Below, in pieces: positions 7,934-15,553 of a stretch of DNA of 64,000 nt (position 1 is its first letter; each line of letters opens with the position of its first letter). The stretch spans positions 16,306 through 80,305 of IMG/VR virus record IMGVR_UViG_3300025030_000076; one strand, given 5' to 3'. This DNA is from a virus. A program made the position numbers and the translations under genes. The notes under the pieces are model-generated. The model was given only the letters and a program-made list of their open reading frames with translations. It was not told the origin of the DNA and did no database searches.

Positions 7934-9178
7934 TTAGCTAACCAGCCATGTATCGATCATGTCGCCCTCGTGCGCGTACCTGCCAGCGGCTATCAGATGG
8001 TCGTTCTTCTCGACCGGCTTACGTATTGCGTTGCCGTTAGCATCTTCCTGCCAGTGAAAAGTAGAAATCTCGTTCTTTGCGTTGACGCATTTCGCATCAA
8101 TGATGATCTCTTGCTGTTGCAGCCATTGGATACCGAATAATACGCTATCCTTGCCCTTGACCGCCGCAAGCGCCGAAACGCCATACTGCTGTAATTCGGC
8201 GATGGATTTCGGCTCGGCGCTATCACAGACTACGTAATCCGAGCCGATCCTGTTCTTTACTTCCACGGCCAGCAGGTCATTTGTAAGCCCGCGCTCGTAC
8301 AACTCATCGAAGATATAAATGCGTTTGTGCTTCGCGTCATAGTGAGACACCCACAGGGCGGCGGGGTCTGCTGAGAAGCCGAAATCCAGGCCGTTGCGGT
8401 GGTTGGTGAATTGCGCCTGCATCCCGGACAAATCCTCTACCCGCCAGTTGGTGAAGATGACATAGCCGAGAATGCCCCAGTTGCCTTCTGAATATACGTC
8501 AAAATAATACTTATCCTTCTCGTTTTCCAAGCCCCTAACATCTTCCCTGGTAAGAAACCTATTGTCTCGGTATGTAGTTTTTAGAATGTATAAATCGGGC
8601 GACTTATATTCTTTCTGGTCGTCAGTCCACCCAATCATTGAGAAGTAATCCGCATAGATAAAATGTGATTGTAGAATTGGATTAAATGACAGCATCAGCC
8701 TCTTAGGTGTTTTCTCGCTCCCCCCGCGCTGACGCTTCAAAAGTTGTTTGATGATTGACGAACGTTCTATTTCTGTTGCCTCTTCAATGCGAACATCAGT
8801 GAATACACCTTTAGCCGGGGTCAGGCTTTTTAGCTTCTCAACATCATCTAAACCTGCAAATATTATCTGGTATCCGTTTACACAAGTCACTGTCCCGTCT
8901 GTTTTATTTATAGAGAACAAATCAGACAAACCCCAATCCCTAATAACTTTTGTTATCTCTTGCACAACTGAGCCGCGAAGCGTACGCGCCACCTGCCTGC
9001 AAACAAGGAAATTACGTCCGCCCTTCATAATGTCCCTGATGTCACGTTGCGCCAAAAAAACAGACTTTCCAGACGACGCACCGCCATAGTAAATTTGTAT
9101 TCGCGCCATTTCGTTTAAACACGGAATATAGGCATCATTAAACACGGCGGGGTCTATATCTACATTAATCATTGTCAT
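7934..9178 (-). CDS. terL: Terminase large subunit
   Basis: The 414-residue packaging motor has a Walker A motif GGASSGKS (32-39), a Walker B region ending in paired glutamates (125-136), a coupling motif around SFNP (164-167) and the nuclease domain starting at LDFGFSADPA with Asp265. It is of the Terminase_3/PBSX type. The homologue at 61930-63171 differs at only a few positions. ATG 9178 gives MTMINV; the second copy begins MEHKV, so the exact start is less certain than the body. Confidence 0.93.
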   Translation of the reverse strand: MTMINVDIDPAVFNDAYIPCLNEMARIQIYYGGASSGKSVFLAQRDIRDIMKGGRNFLVCRQVARTLRGSVVQEITKVIRDWGLSDLFSINKTDGTVTCVNGYQIIFAGLDDVEKLKSLTPAKGVFTDVRIEEATEIERSSIIKQLLKRQRGGSEKTPKRLMLSFNPILQSHFIYADYFSMIGWTDDQKEYKSPDLYILKTTYRDNRFLTREDVRGLENEKDKYYFDVYSEGNWGILGYVIFTNWRVEDLSGMQAQFTNHRNGLDFGFSADPAALWVSHYDAKHKRIYIFDELYERGLTNDLLAVEVKNRIGSDYVVCDSAEPKSIAELQQYGVSALAAVKGKDSVLFGIQWLQQQEIIIDAKCVNAKNEISTFHWQEDANGNAIRKPVEKNDHLIAAGRYAHEGDMIDTWLVS

Positions 9179-9179
9179 T

Positions 9180-9800
9180 CTATTTCTTTTTCCACGTCCA
9201 ATGTTTACCTAATGTATTTGTATTGCCTTTCATTGCATTAGCTATGCCTTGTTTATTCTTGTCTGAAAGCGGCTTGCCTTTTAGTGCGGCTGAAATCTTT
9301 TGTTTCGCCTTCGCTGTGTGCGCTCCTTTAGAAACACCAGTATGAGATACAGAGATTTTCCGCTTAGTTTCTTCGGATGGTCGCCATCCATTTGCCTTGT
9401 GAGACATGGACATTTTCTGCCGAGTTTCAATTGTGTGCCTCTCACCAAGGTTGGCAATAGCAAGTTTCAGCCTAGTCGCCAATGAGCGCGGCGTTCCAGC
9501 CTTGCTGCCAGCCGTCACACAGACGTTGTATTCAGGATTACAGGAATCTAGATAATCCTGTTCGTAAATCAAAAGGTCGGTGCGTAAACAGGCAACAAGT
9601 ATTACAAAATCGAAGTTTTTAGCCCCGTATTTATTCCAAGCGCGTTGCAGATGTATGCTGTGATGTTTCCCCGCGTTAAGTAATGAGATGTGTTTTTTCC
9701 ATCGGCTTTCAATATTCCACGACGAGCCTACGTATCTTTTGCCGTCTGCTTTGTTTACAATGGCATAAACCCCACTTGTCTTGTGTGTTAAAATGTTCAT
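9180..9800 (-). CDS. GIY-YIG homing endonuclease with NUMOD-type repeats
   Basis: The N-terminus has the GIY-YIG signature (GVYAIV near residue 9, then KRYVGSSWNIESRW) with catalytic Arg and a following conserved Glu. The C-terminus has repeated short basic helices (ETRQKMSMSH, ETKRKISVSH, KAKQKISAAL), the NUMOD3-type DNA-binding repeats of free-standing homing endonucleases. I start it at ATG 9800, behind AGGAG in a hairpin loop. It interrupts the terS-terL junction. The second module has a different GIY-YIG gene at exactly the same place. Confidence 0.85.
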   Translation of the reverse strand: MNILTHKTSGVYAIVNKADGKRYVGSSWNIESRWKKHISLLNAGKHHSIHLQRAWNKYGAKNFDFVILVACLRTDLLIYEQDYLDSCNPEYNVCVTAGSKAGTPRSLATRLKLAIANLGERHTIETRQKMSMSHKANGWRPSEETKRKISVSHTGVSKGAHTAKAKQKISAALKGKPLSDKNKQGIANAMKGNTNTLGKHWTWKKK

Positions 9801-9878
9801 ATCAGCACTCCTATGCTGGTCACGCCCTCGGATGTCCAACCATCGCGGGGGCATTTCCTGAATATTTGTTCTATTATA
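9801..9878 (-). promoter_or_regulatory. Promoter and structured leader of the GIY-YIG gene
   Basis: On the minus strand a TATAAT (9873-9878) is followed by a leader with a G/C-rich hairpin (about 9823-9850) and a small hairpin (stem 9804-9807 with 9814-9817). The small hairpin displays the ribosome-binding site AGGAG in its loop just before ATG 9800. The same layout precedes the endonuclease genes at 32251, 40856 and 63802. No good -35 box is seen. Confidence 0.5.
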
Positions 9879-9888
9879 GCACGTGACG

Positions 9889-10275
9889 TTATTCATCAAT
9901 ACCTTTGACTGTGACAGTAATTGTCAGCGGCGCGCCAAGTGGCCCGCCGATTTCAACATTATCCCCATACCCGCGCTTTTTGCCGCGCTTGGACAGTAGC
10001 CATTTGGCGTCGCCAGCATCAACCGGCTTCTGCGTCTGCTCCTGTTCCTTTACGGCATAGGCGATATTCTTGACCAGCACGCTTTCTGCCATGTCAAGCG
10101 GTAACTCGCACTCCGCATCATAGGCGGCCTGTGCTTCGGGGTATACAGGAATAGCATCCTTAGCCGTAGACCATGAGACATCCAGCCGCGCCGCGATAGT
10201 CGAGACAATGCCGCCGCTGCCTGCGATTGCCTTGAGTAGTTGCGCCTTGCGTATCTTGGTCGGATGCTTTGCCAT
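9889..10275 (-). CDS. terS: Terminase small subunit
   Basis: The 128-residue protein has an N-terminal helix-turn-helix (about 18-42, IAARLDVSWSTAKDAI) and a C-terminal basic segment, the usual plan of small terminases that recognise the packaging site. It lies directly upstream of terL apart from the inserted endonuclease. The 3' end of its homologue is at 63894 to the right edge. Confidence 0.75.
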   Translation of the reverse strand: MAKHPTKIRKAQLLKAIAGSGGIVSTIAARLDVSWSTAKDAIPVYPEAQAAYDAECELPLDMAESVLVKNIAYAVKEQEQTQKPVDAGDAKWLLSKRGKKRGYGDNVEIGGPLGAPLTITVTVKGIDE

Positions 10276-10292
10276 TCGCGTTATTCTCAGAA

Positions 10293-11426
10293 TTACTCTA
10301 GATTCCAGACTTTCTGTGCTTCGTCTTTTGACAAAGCAGAGCCGATGTATTCAAAGGTAGCTCTAAATCTTATGGCGAAGCCTTTTGTTTTTTGGGAAAC
10401 GACTTCACAGGGGAAGTCGTTTCCCATTGTCTGTGTGCTTATGTTTGGTTTTGCTATCATGCGCCATTTTCCAGATTTAGCCCGTGCTCGTATCATTGCC
10501 GGGTGGGAAGTCTGCGAGATAAAAGACCATCCCAACCCCTTACACAATGCGCCGATATATGCGCTCATTGCGTTCCCAATCCCTACGCCTTGATAATCGG
10601 GTAGACAAACCGTCCGATGTTCGCGCTTTGTGTTCTTGCGCGTCGGATGCGGGAAATGCAAAACAGCCGTAAACGCTACGGGTATATCGTTCCAAAAGGC
10701 ACAGAAACAAACAGATGATGTGTTCAATTTTGTATCTAAATAATGATGCTTCCTGAATAATTGCCAAGCGGACGAATGAACGCGCTTGACTTCGAGAATG
10801 ATTTGAGGTCGCTGAAGATACCTCCCGCTCGCAAACTCATTGGTCGCGGGCTGGTATATCCAATCAGGTTGTAGCCACTCCATAATGTCATAATGACAGG
10901 ACACTGCAATAAACTTCTGCTTTCTTCGCCTCACGGTCTTGGCTATTGCCGCGCTTCCTATCTGTGCAACCGTCCTGTCTATAACACTTGTAAACTCATC
11001 TACCACTGACAATTCCTTACTCTCTGCCAATGTTCGCGCCATATTAACGCGGAACTGTTCGCCGTTACTCAGTACATGGAACGGGCGCACCCAGGACGGC
11101 GGCGAAGAAAACCCAACAGATGACAATAAATCTGTAATCTCTTTGATGCTCATATCCTTCGGAAAATCATCAAGGATACTTTTGTTTTGCGACCATTGCC
11201 AATCTTTGACAATGTAATCACCGAACAATTCACGCGCTACGGTTGTCTTACCGCTCCCGCTTGGTCCCACAATCAAGCCGATATTCCATTCTTGCGGCAA
11301 GTCGAAATTAACCTGCCACGTTTCAATGCTTCTCTCAGACGGCGGAACGTCAAAAATCCCAAGCATCTGCATTAGACGCGGCGTCTTTATGATGTCAGAT
11401 TGTTTTATGATATTAATGCTCGGCAC
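10293..11426 (-). CDS. ABC-type ATPase fused to a GNAT domain
   Basis: The 377-residue protein has an ABC ATPase half with Walker A GPSGSGKT (54-61), signature LSNGEQ (119-124) and Walker B LSVVDE (139-144). From about residue 215 it has a GNAT-like half with the acyl-CoA loop region around QGVGIGNA. There is no membrane segment, so it is not a transporter. Fused or neighbouring ATPase, GNAT and ParB-like genes occur in phages, and some GNAT proteins (Mu Mom) modify adenine in DNA. A DNA-modification role is a reasonable guess but unproven. It overlaps the ParB-like gene by 22 bp. Confidence 0.78.
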   Translation of the reverse strand: MPSINIIKQSDIIKTPRLMQMLGIFDVPPSERSIETWQVNFDLPQEWNIGLIVGPSGSGKTTVARELFGDYIVKDWQWSQNKSILDDFPKDMSIKEITDLLSSVGFSSPPSWVRPFHVLSNGEQFRVNMARTLAESKELSVVDEFTSVIDRTVAQIGSAAIAKTVRRRKQKFIAVSCHYDIMEWLQPDWIYQPATNEFASGRYLQRPQIILEVKRVHSSAWQLFRKHHYLDTKLNTSSVCFCAFWNDIPVAFTAVLHFPHPTRKNTKREHRTVCLPDYQGVGIGNAMSAYIGALCKGLGWSFISQTSHPAMIRARAKSGKWRMIAKPNISTQTMGNDFPCEVVSQKTKGFAIRFRATFEYIGSALSKDEAQKVWNLE

Positions 11427-12025
11427 TGCAAGCCTTCCTCAATAAATCGTTCTAATAATTGCGTTTGCGTCTGTTCATTTTCACACGTAATCATTATTGA
11501 GAATTGCTCAGGTATATCTTCCGCTTGTCCGTTCGTTTGCTCTGTTACGCTTTTCAGCATCGCATCCAGCGCGCTCCCAAAGCTACGCGTGTTCAGGAGC
11601 ATCTCGGTATCGAAGCCGACCGATGTTAGAACAGATGTGTCAATTCCACTTAGCAGGTCAATATCCCATGCACCGCCTCCAGCATTTGCTACCAGATTCG
11701 CCCGCGTGCGCTTATCCGCGTCCCAGCCCGTTACCGCCCGGTATGCGAAGCGCCTGCCCTGGTACTCGAAGTGTCCGAGTAACGCGGTTCCGTCCGGTAG
11801 GGCAGGGTCAAAGCGTTCGGTGATGACCGGCGCTGTCTGCATCAGCGCCGCAACGTTGGAACGCTGGTTCCCGCCGATGACCTCATCAGTCTCAAGATCG
11901 TGGACGATTCCAGATAGATCGCCAAATTCCTGCATGGTTTCCTTTAGGCGCTTGGCTTGCGTCTTGGATAACTGGCGAGGGTTATTCGTGAATGGCCTCA
12001 TTTGGTTTATTCTTCCCAAGTCCAT
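11405..12025 (-). CDS. ParB/sulfiredoxin-fold protein
   Basis: The 206-residue protein has a ParB-N-like core with the characteristic GGNQR segment after a short beta strand (DEVIGGNQRSNV). Phage ParB-like proteins of this length often act as nucleases or partner DNA-modifying enzymes rather than in partitioning. It overlaps the ATPase-GNAT gene downstream and the small membrane protein gene upstream, so the three are co-translated. Confidence 0.7.
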   Translation of the reverse strand: MDLGRINQMRPFTNNPRQLSKTQAKRLKETMQEFGDLSGIVHDLETDEVIGGNQRSNVAALMQTAPVITERFDPALPDGTALLGHFEYQGRRFAYRAVTGWDADKRTRANLVANAGGGAWDIDLLSGIDTSVLTSVGFDTEMLLNTRSFGSALDAMLKSVTEQTNGQAEDIPEQFSIMITCENEQTQTQLLERFIEEGLQCRALIS

Positions 12026-12198
12026 GTTACCGTGTGTCCGGTGTCAGTCCTGGTCATGATGTAATTATAGGGAGGCACGTCCTCATCAGCGCAGGTGGTT
12101 GCGGGCTTCCAGAGGTCGTACTGCCTACGCATCATTAGCCAGGGCAGGACGTAGGCGGAGAGAAGGAGGCCGAGCAGGAAGGGGAGGATGCGTTTCAT
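12007..12198 (-). CDS. Small membrane-anchored protein
   Basis: The 63-residue protein has an N-terminal basic start and hydrophobic helix (residues 3-22), followed by a short soluble tail ending TVTWTWEE. It could be an uncleaved signal anchor. It overlaps the ParB-like gene by 19 bp. The function is unknown. Confidence 0.5.
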   Translation of the reverse strand: MKRILPFLLGLLLSAYVLPWLMMRRQYDLWKPATTCADEDVPPYNYIMTRTDTGHTVTWTWEE

Positions 12199-12396
12199 TT
12201 ATATTTCATGCTTTCGACAAGTATAGTTATAACAAGCATTCCGAAGAGCCACAAACGGCAGCAAATCATTCGCATAACTGAACATCATTACAGCACCGCC
12301 TCCGCATGACGAGCAGACGAAATCGCAAGGGTCACGCCACACGATAATCGTTTCCTCACCACAGCAATCACATTGATGCCATTCGCCACGCCGCAT
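12199..12396 (-). CDS. Zinc-ribbon protein
   Basis: The 65-residue protein has paired CxxC motifs (CDCCGEE and CSSCGGG) separated by about 18 residues, a zinc ribbon. It directly abuts the upstream end of the membrane protein gene. The function is unknown; such proteins often bind nucleic acid or act as protein adaptors. Confidence 0.5.
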   Translation of the reverse strand: MRRGEWHQCDCCGEETIIVWRDPCDFVCSSCGGGAVMMFSYANDLLPFVALRNACYNYTCRKHEI

Positions 12397-12402
12397 TCAG
12401 CC

Positions 12403-12624
12403 TCACTCACTCGCGCCCATGTCCTGCTCACCATACAACGACAAGCGCCTGTCGGTTTCGTCGCCTGGATATGACTTGACTGTTACACGAAATCGCCTCC
12501 CGCCTACGTCATGAACGTGGTCATATGGCAGCGGGTCCAGATGCTGAGCAACCATCCGGGCTAGAAACTGAGCAGTCTCTTTGACAATGGACGTTCGGAC
12601 GGTATCGGCTTCGCGGTCAGTCAT
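12403..12624 (-). CDS. Small phage protein, unknown
   Basis: This 73-residue protein has no recognised domain. It is the first gene of the minus-strand operon leading to the ParB-like gene. It diverges from the plus-strand gene pair at 12747-13730 across a 122-bp regulatory gap. Confidence 0.45.
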   Translation of the reverse strand: MTDREADTVRTSIVKETAQFLARMVAQHLDPLPYDHVHDVGGRRFRVTVKSYPGDETDRRLSLYGEQDMGASE

Positions 12625-12652
12625 TCAGCCTCTAAAATTAGAACAGATGTAC

Positions 12653-12666
12653 ATGACAAATGTCAT
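12653..12666. promoter_or_regulatory. Inverted repeat ATGACA-AA-TGTCAT
   Basis: A perfect 6-bp inverted repeat with a 2-bp centre lies in the divergent gap between 12624 and 12747. It could be an operator for the minus-strand operon, for which I find no convincing promoter. Confidence 0.3.
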
Positions 12667-12688
12667 ACTTTTTTTAAGGTTGTGTCTA

Positions 12689-12716
12689 TTGACATATACC
12701 CGACGTCGGGTATAAT
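12689..12716 (+). promoter_or_regulatory. Sigma70 promoter with a 20-bp perfect palindrome as operator
   Basis: TTGACA (12689-12694) and TATAAT (12711-12716) are both consensus with a 16-bp spacer. The spacer and half of the -10 box form the perfect palindrome TATACCCGACGTCGGGTATA (12695-12714). A dimeric repressor bound there would block RNA polymerase. It drives the pair of genes at 12747 and 13230. Confidence 0.75.
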
Positions 12717-12746
12717 CCAATCATACACAGATAAGGAGATGACAAA

Positions 12747-13220
12747 ATGACGACAATAACAGCAAGCAGAATGATTAGCACAAATGGCAAGACAATCAAA
12801 GTATCCCTGGAGCGCGGCACCTGGGACGAGGAAATCCGCCTGGATGGTATGCTCTGTGGAACCAAGACACACCCCATTGACAGAACCGAAATTGTTATCT
12901 ACGACGCCAGCGGTAAGGCAGTTGCCAGCGGGAGCGGTTTGTCTGGCTTGAGTAAAGCCTATAATCAATATAATGAGGCCATAAAGCGAGGATGTATCGG
13001 GATGGTTGGCAAGTGCTACCTCATGCCAGATACATATAATCTGATTGCTTCCGCCCTCGCAGAACTGGAAGCCGAGAATCCCAAGACCGCCGAGCAGATT
13101 GCGATTGTGTCCGGCAAAGCCATCGCCAAAGCCGAATACGATGCTTGGTATAACTCGGATGAGCAACGCGCCGCCCGTAAGTTTGAGCGCGAAATGAATG
13201 ACCCAAACAGCGATTATTAG
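12747..13220 (+). CDS. Plus-strand early protein, unknown
   Basis: The 157-residue protein sits behind the repressed consensus promoter, with ribosome-binding site AAGGAG six bases before ATG. The N-terminal half looks like a beta-rich small domain and the C-terminal half is helical and charged. No family is recognised. The isolated plus-strand position with its own promoter and terminator suggests early or lysogenic expression. Confidence 0.6.
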   Translation: MTTITASRMISTNGKTIKVSLERGTWDEEIRLDGMLCGTKTHPIDRTEIVIYDASGKAVASGSGLSGLSKAYNQYNEAIKRGCIGMVGKCYLMPDTYNLIASALAELEAENPKTAEQIAIVSGKAIAKAEYDAWYNSDEQRAARKFEREMNDPNSDY

Positions 13221-13229
13221 GAGGACGAC

Positions 13230-13730
13230 ATGACCAAACACTATGACCCTTATGGTAACGAGTTGCGACCCTACTCTGTAAGGCAACCCTCTCACCCACT
13301 GCTGCCAAACTTTGTGCCATCCGAAGTCGAGCCACACATCGCGGCTCTTGAAAAGGCTAATATATACAACGATCTTACCCAGGAGCAGCAAGCGACCATT
13401 ATCCGATTGATGCAACAAGCCTATCGCAATGGGCAAGCCCATCAGGGCGCTGAAAAGATTGACAATGATTGTGTATGGGTCAATGATGTGGGAATGATTG
13501 AGCGCCAAGCAGACAACACCTGGATCGTCACTGGATACGACGCGGCGAAAGACGCCGAAATGATTCGGGCGCGTGACGCTGAACTTGGAATCGGGTACAC
13601 CATCCAGCAATACAACGAGTGGTGCAAATCCTACGCCGCCCGCGCCCTGCGCGCAATCCCCTCTGAGACGCGTAGTGAACAAAGCCGAATCAACGGCAAA
13701 CTCGGAGGCCGTCCCCGCAAAATCAAATAA
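13230..13730 (+). CDS. Plus-strand early protein with basic C-terminal tail
   Basis: The 166-residue protein ends in SRINGKLGGRPRKIK, a basic tail like those seen on DNA-associated phage proteins. A shared-looking segment (YDAxxDAEMIRARDAELGIGYTIQQYNEW) gives it helical character. GGAGG precedes the ATG. It is co-transcribed with 12747-13220 and followed by a strong terminator. The function is unknown. Confidence 0.6.
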   Translation: MTKHYDPYGNELRPYSVRQPSHPLLPNFVPSEVEPHIAALEKANIYNDLTQEQQATIIRLMQQAYRNGQAHQGAEKIDNDCVWVNDVGMIERQADNTWIVTGYDAAKDAEMIRARDAELGIGYTIQQYNEWCKSYAARALRAIPSETRSEQSRINGKLGGRPRKIK

Positions 13731-13748
13731 CACTTCTCTTACTCCTCT

Positions 13749-13772
13749 GCCCCGCTCCGTGCGGGGCTTTTT
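13749..13772 (+). terminator. Intrinsic terminator
   Basis: GCCCCGC (13749-13755), loop TCCGT, GCGGGGC (13761-13767) and a run of Ts follow the plus-strand gene pair. Confidence 0.9.
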
Positions 13773-13779
13773 ATTTGTC

Positions 13780-13974
13780 TCATGCCGTCACCAACTTGGA
13801 CAGGTATCCAACCACACCATTTTTCGCCGCGTATGCTTGCGCCGCGTCCCAGCCGTTGGACCTCAGTATGCGCCGTACCTTGTTCATTTCGCGCGTGTGC
13901 ATCGCCCGATACCGGGCGCATTTTTCCTTGTTGCGCCCGATCTTTTTCGCGCCGCCTGATTTGGCTTGTGTCAT
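13780..13974 (-). CDS. Small basic protein, unknown
   Basis: This 64-residue, strongly Lys/Arg-rich protein starts at ATG 13974, which overlaps the TGA of the tiny membrane protein gene upstream (ATGA). A GTG six bases earlier is an alternative. It may bind nucleic acid; no family is recognised. Confidence 0.45.
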   Translation of the reverse strand: MTQAKSGGAKKIGRNKEKCARYRAMHTREMNKVRRILRSNGWDAAQAYAAKNGVVGYLSKLVTA

Positions 13975-14066
13975 CGCCACACTCCGCTAATAAGGATCGC
14001 CACGAACAGCAGAAACAAGAACACGTACCAGAGCCACCATTTGCCTTTATGATCGTCGTCTCTCAT
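13971..14066 (-). CDS. Tiny single-pass membrane protein (31 aa)
   Basis: ATG 14066 opens a 31-codon frame. It has a charged start (MRDDDHKGK) and one hydrophobic helix (WWLWYVFLFLLFVAILISG). Its ATG and its stop both overlap the neighbouring genes, which supports real translation. The function is unknown. Confidence 0.5.
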   Translation of the reverse strand: MRDDDHKGKWWLWYVFLFLLFVAILISGVWR

Positions 14067-14248
14067 CTGTCTTTCTCTACCAGCAGTTTCAGAAAATCAA
14101 GGATGCTTGTAATGACTGCATATCCATCAGCCCATGTTGACAAATACAGGATTTCAGGTTCTTTCTGGAACGCCAGATAGACTTGTACCTCATACATCGT
14201 CCCGTATTCACGGTCATCCGTTTTGAGTTCGATCTTTCGTATGTTCAT
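14063..14248 (-). CDS. Small phage protein, unknown
   Basis: The 61-residue protein has beta strands followed by a C-terminal helix (TSILDFLKLLVEKDR). Its stop overlaps the next start, and the ribosome-binding site region reads AAAGAAAGGCG. No family is recognised. Confidence 0.45.
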   Translation of the reverse strand: MNIRKIELKTDDREYGTMYEVQVYLAFQKEPEILYLSTWADGYAVITSILDFLKLLVEKDR

Positions 14249-14353
14249 TCATGCGCCTTTCTTTATCTCATAAAAAACGCCGGGTATAGGATTATGGCAA
14301 TAAGAATAAATGGAATAACAAACCTTAATATTCTTTGTGTTTTTCTGCTCATT
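14249..14353 (-). CDS. Possible 34-aa peptide
   Basis: The stretch between two coupled genes is open from ATG 14353 with AAAGAAAGGCG upstream, the same leader as the next gene. The peptide has no clear features. Another frame of the same stretch would encode a hydrophobic helix but lacks a start codon, so a small indel may have broken a membrane protein gene here. Confidence 0.25.
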   Translation of the reverse strand, partial: NEQKNTKNIKVCYSIYSYCHNPIPGVFYEIKKGA

Positions 14354-14614
14354 TCATACGCCTTTCTTTACAATCTTCCACGCGTCGGAAACGTGATTGA
14401 ACATCGGTTCACTTCGCTTTCCAACGTACTCGATCAGCCCGCCTGCCAACCATCGCTTAATCATTCCCTTTGCCCTCACTCGTCCACAGTCCGCCCGGCC
14501 TGCAACCCGGTTAATGGTCAGTTCGTCATCAGCCAGTATCGGAGCGGATTCCTGCGCGATCAGGTTGTCAAGCAGACCGTAGAAATCGGCGAATTCCTTG
14601 ACCTCTTTTTTCAT
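14354..14614 (-). CDS. Probable winged-helix-like small protein
   Basis: The 86-residue protein is mostly helical, with a segment resembling a winged helix (ELTINRVAGRADCGRVRAKGMIKRWLAGGLIEYVG). It follows the exonuclease gene after a single base. DNA binding is possible but not established. Confidence 0.45.
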   Translation of the reverse strand: MKKEVKEFADFYGLLDNLIAQESAPILADDELTINRVAGRADCGRVRAKGMIKRWLAGGLIEYVGKRSEPMFNHVSDAWKIVKKGV

Positions 14615-14615
14615 G

Positions 14616-15215
14616 TCAATAAATCTTTTTCAGCGCCGGACGCGGGTCTGCATTCCACAAATAACGAAAAACGTTAGCATTAAGACGGACATCTCTCGAA
14701 CAATGGTCTACAATTTCGTCCATTGATTCCTTGCGCTTTGCTTCCTTAGCCCAGATCGTTTCCCACCAATCGTGGGGGAAGATACTGGTCTTTAGCTGTT
14801 TGACATGCAGGAAATCCGCAACCATCGCCAACCCGCCGGACGGCTTTCCAAAACCATTCGGGATCGTGAGATAGCCGGTCCTGCGAAATGCCGTCAGCGT
14901 GTCATAAACCACTACCGGCTTTGTTTCCATGTCCCGCTGAAAGGCTCTGGACTTCAGGTATGGAATATCGTATCTGATTACATTGTGTCCAATCAACACA
15001 TCATATTTATCAAGCTCATCCATTACATCTGTCAGCAGCGCCTTTTCTTCGCGCTCCACTATTCCGTATTCCTTGCTCGCCTTGAAATCATATTGGTCGA
15101 GCCGAAATGATCTTGTCCTCTGGGTAGCCGTCGGCCTCACACAAACCGCCAATAGAATGCCCGCCCCAACTGCTCCCAAGCTCGTTGTTTCAATGTCGAA
15201 AACGCAGGAGTTCAT
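14616..15215 (-). CDS. DEDD-family 3'-5' exonuclease (RNase H-like)
   Basis: The 199-residue protein starts MNSCVFDIETT, giving Asp7 and Glu9 of the DEDD site. It continues with GHNVIRYDIPYL (second Asp) and ends with DHCSRDVRLN (last Asp). It resembles the RNase_H_2/YprB-type exonuclease fold. Phage enzymes of this type trim DNA ends for recombination or replication. It could partner the RecT protein at 24916, since no classical RecE or lambda-type exonuclease is seen. Confidence 0.75.
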   Translation of the reverse strand: MNSCVFDIETTSLGAVGAGILLAVCVRPTATQRTRSFRLDQYDFKASKEYGIVEREEKALLTDVMDELDKYDVLIGHNVIRYDIPYLKSRAFQRDMETKPVVVYDTLTAFRRTGYLTIPNGFGKPSGGLAMVADFLHVKQLKTSIFPHDWWETIWAKEAKRKESMDEIVDHCSRDVRLNANVFRYLWNADPRPALKKIY

Positions 15216-15355
15216 TTGTTAAGGGGCACGGCCTCTATGGACGGCAAGCACAACAGGCAGTACCAGCCGTCTTTGCGCCAGATCAACGTCCTGTGTCTTG
15301 CGCCGCATTTGCAGCACTCATAAACACGGACATAACCGCTTGAATATACGTACAT
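15212..15355 (-). CDS. Zinc-ribbon protein (47 aa)
   Basis: ATG 15355 follows the upstream stop closely (TGAG-ATG). The peptide has CCKCGARH and YCLLC, a four-cysteine zinc ribbon. The stop overlaps the exonuclease start. An upstream in-frame extension would overlap the neighbouring gene by over 100 bp and is less likely. Confidence 0.45.
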   Translation of the reverse strand: MYVYSSGYVRVYECCKCGARHRTLIWRKDGWYCLLCLPSIEAVPLNK

Positions 15356-15356
15356 C

Positions 15357-15545
15357 TCAGCCTGCTTTCTCAATTTCAACCGTTCCGATTCGCAGCCCCC
15401 CCATGCTTCCATAATGAGATACGTACTGGTCACCCGTATCCACGACGACCATTCCATGTACAGGAACATTCAACAGAATGCGCCGCCCGCAAATCGGGCA
15501 GAACCATTCATCTGCACCATCTGACCGTGTAAACTCAAACTCCAT
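15357..15545 (-). CDS. Small protein with a CPICG knuckle
   Basis: The 62-residue protein has one CPICGR motif and a beta-rich C-terminal half. ATG 15545 was preferred because the upstream alternative (15596) lies deep inside the preceding gene. The function is unknown. Confidence 0.4.
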   Translation of the reverse strand: MEFEFTRSDGADEWFCPICGRRILLNVPVHGMVVVDTGDQYVSHYGSMGGLRIGTVEIEKAG

Positions 15546-15553
15546 TTCGTGTT

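Larger units (their letters stand above)
1..10275 (-). repeat. Module copy 1: terminase to C-methyltransferase, left copy
   Basis: This stretch is a diverged duplicate of 53088-64000. Both run in the same gene order on the minus strand: terS, GIY-YIG endonuclease, terL, portal, fibre-like protein, small head genes, minor head protein, SDR, radical SAM enzyme, methyltransferase. Large terminase and the portal N-terminus are almost identical between copies. The fibre, endonuclease and some small genes differ strongly. The copies are about 54.0 kb apart (terS stop 9889 against 63894), which would fit one phage genome length. The left end is cut by the window. Confidence 0.85.

Noticed and set aside
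10293-11426. Reading the ABC ATPase as an ABC transporter
   Set aside because: There is no membrane domain in it or nearby; it is fused to a GNAT domain and coupled to a ParB-like gene.
13140-13220. Similarity of the plus-strand pair to a toxin-antitoxin system
   Set aside because: Sizes of 157 and 166 residues and the lack of any toxin motif do not support it.
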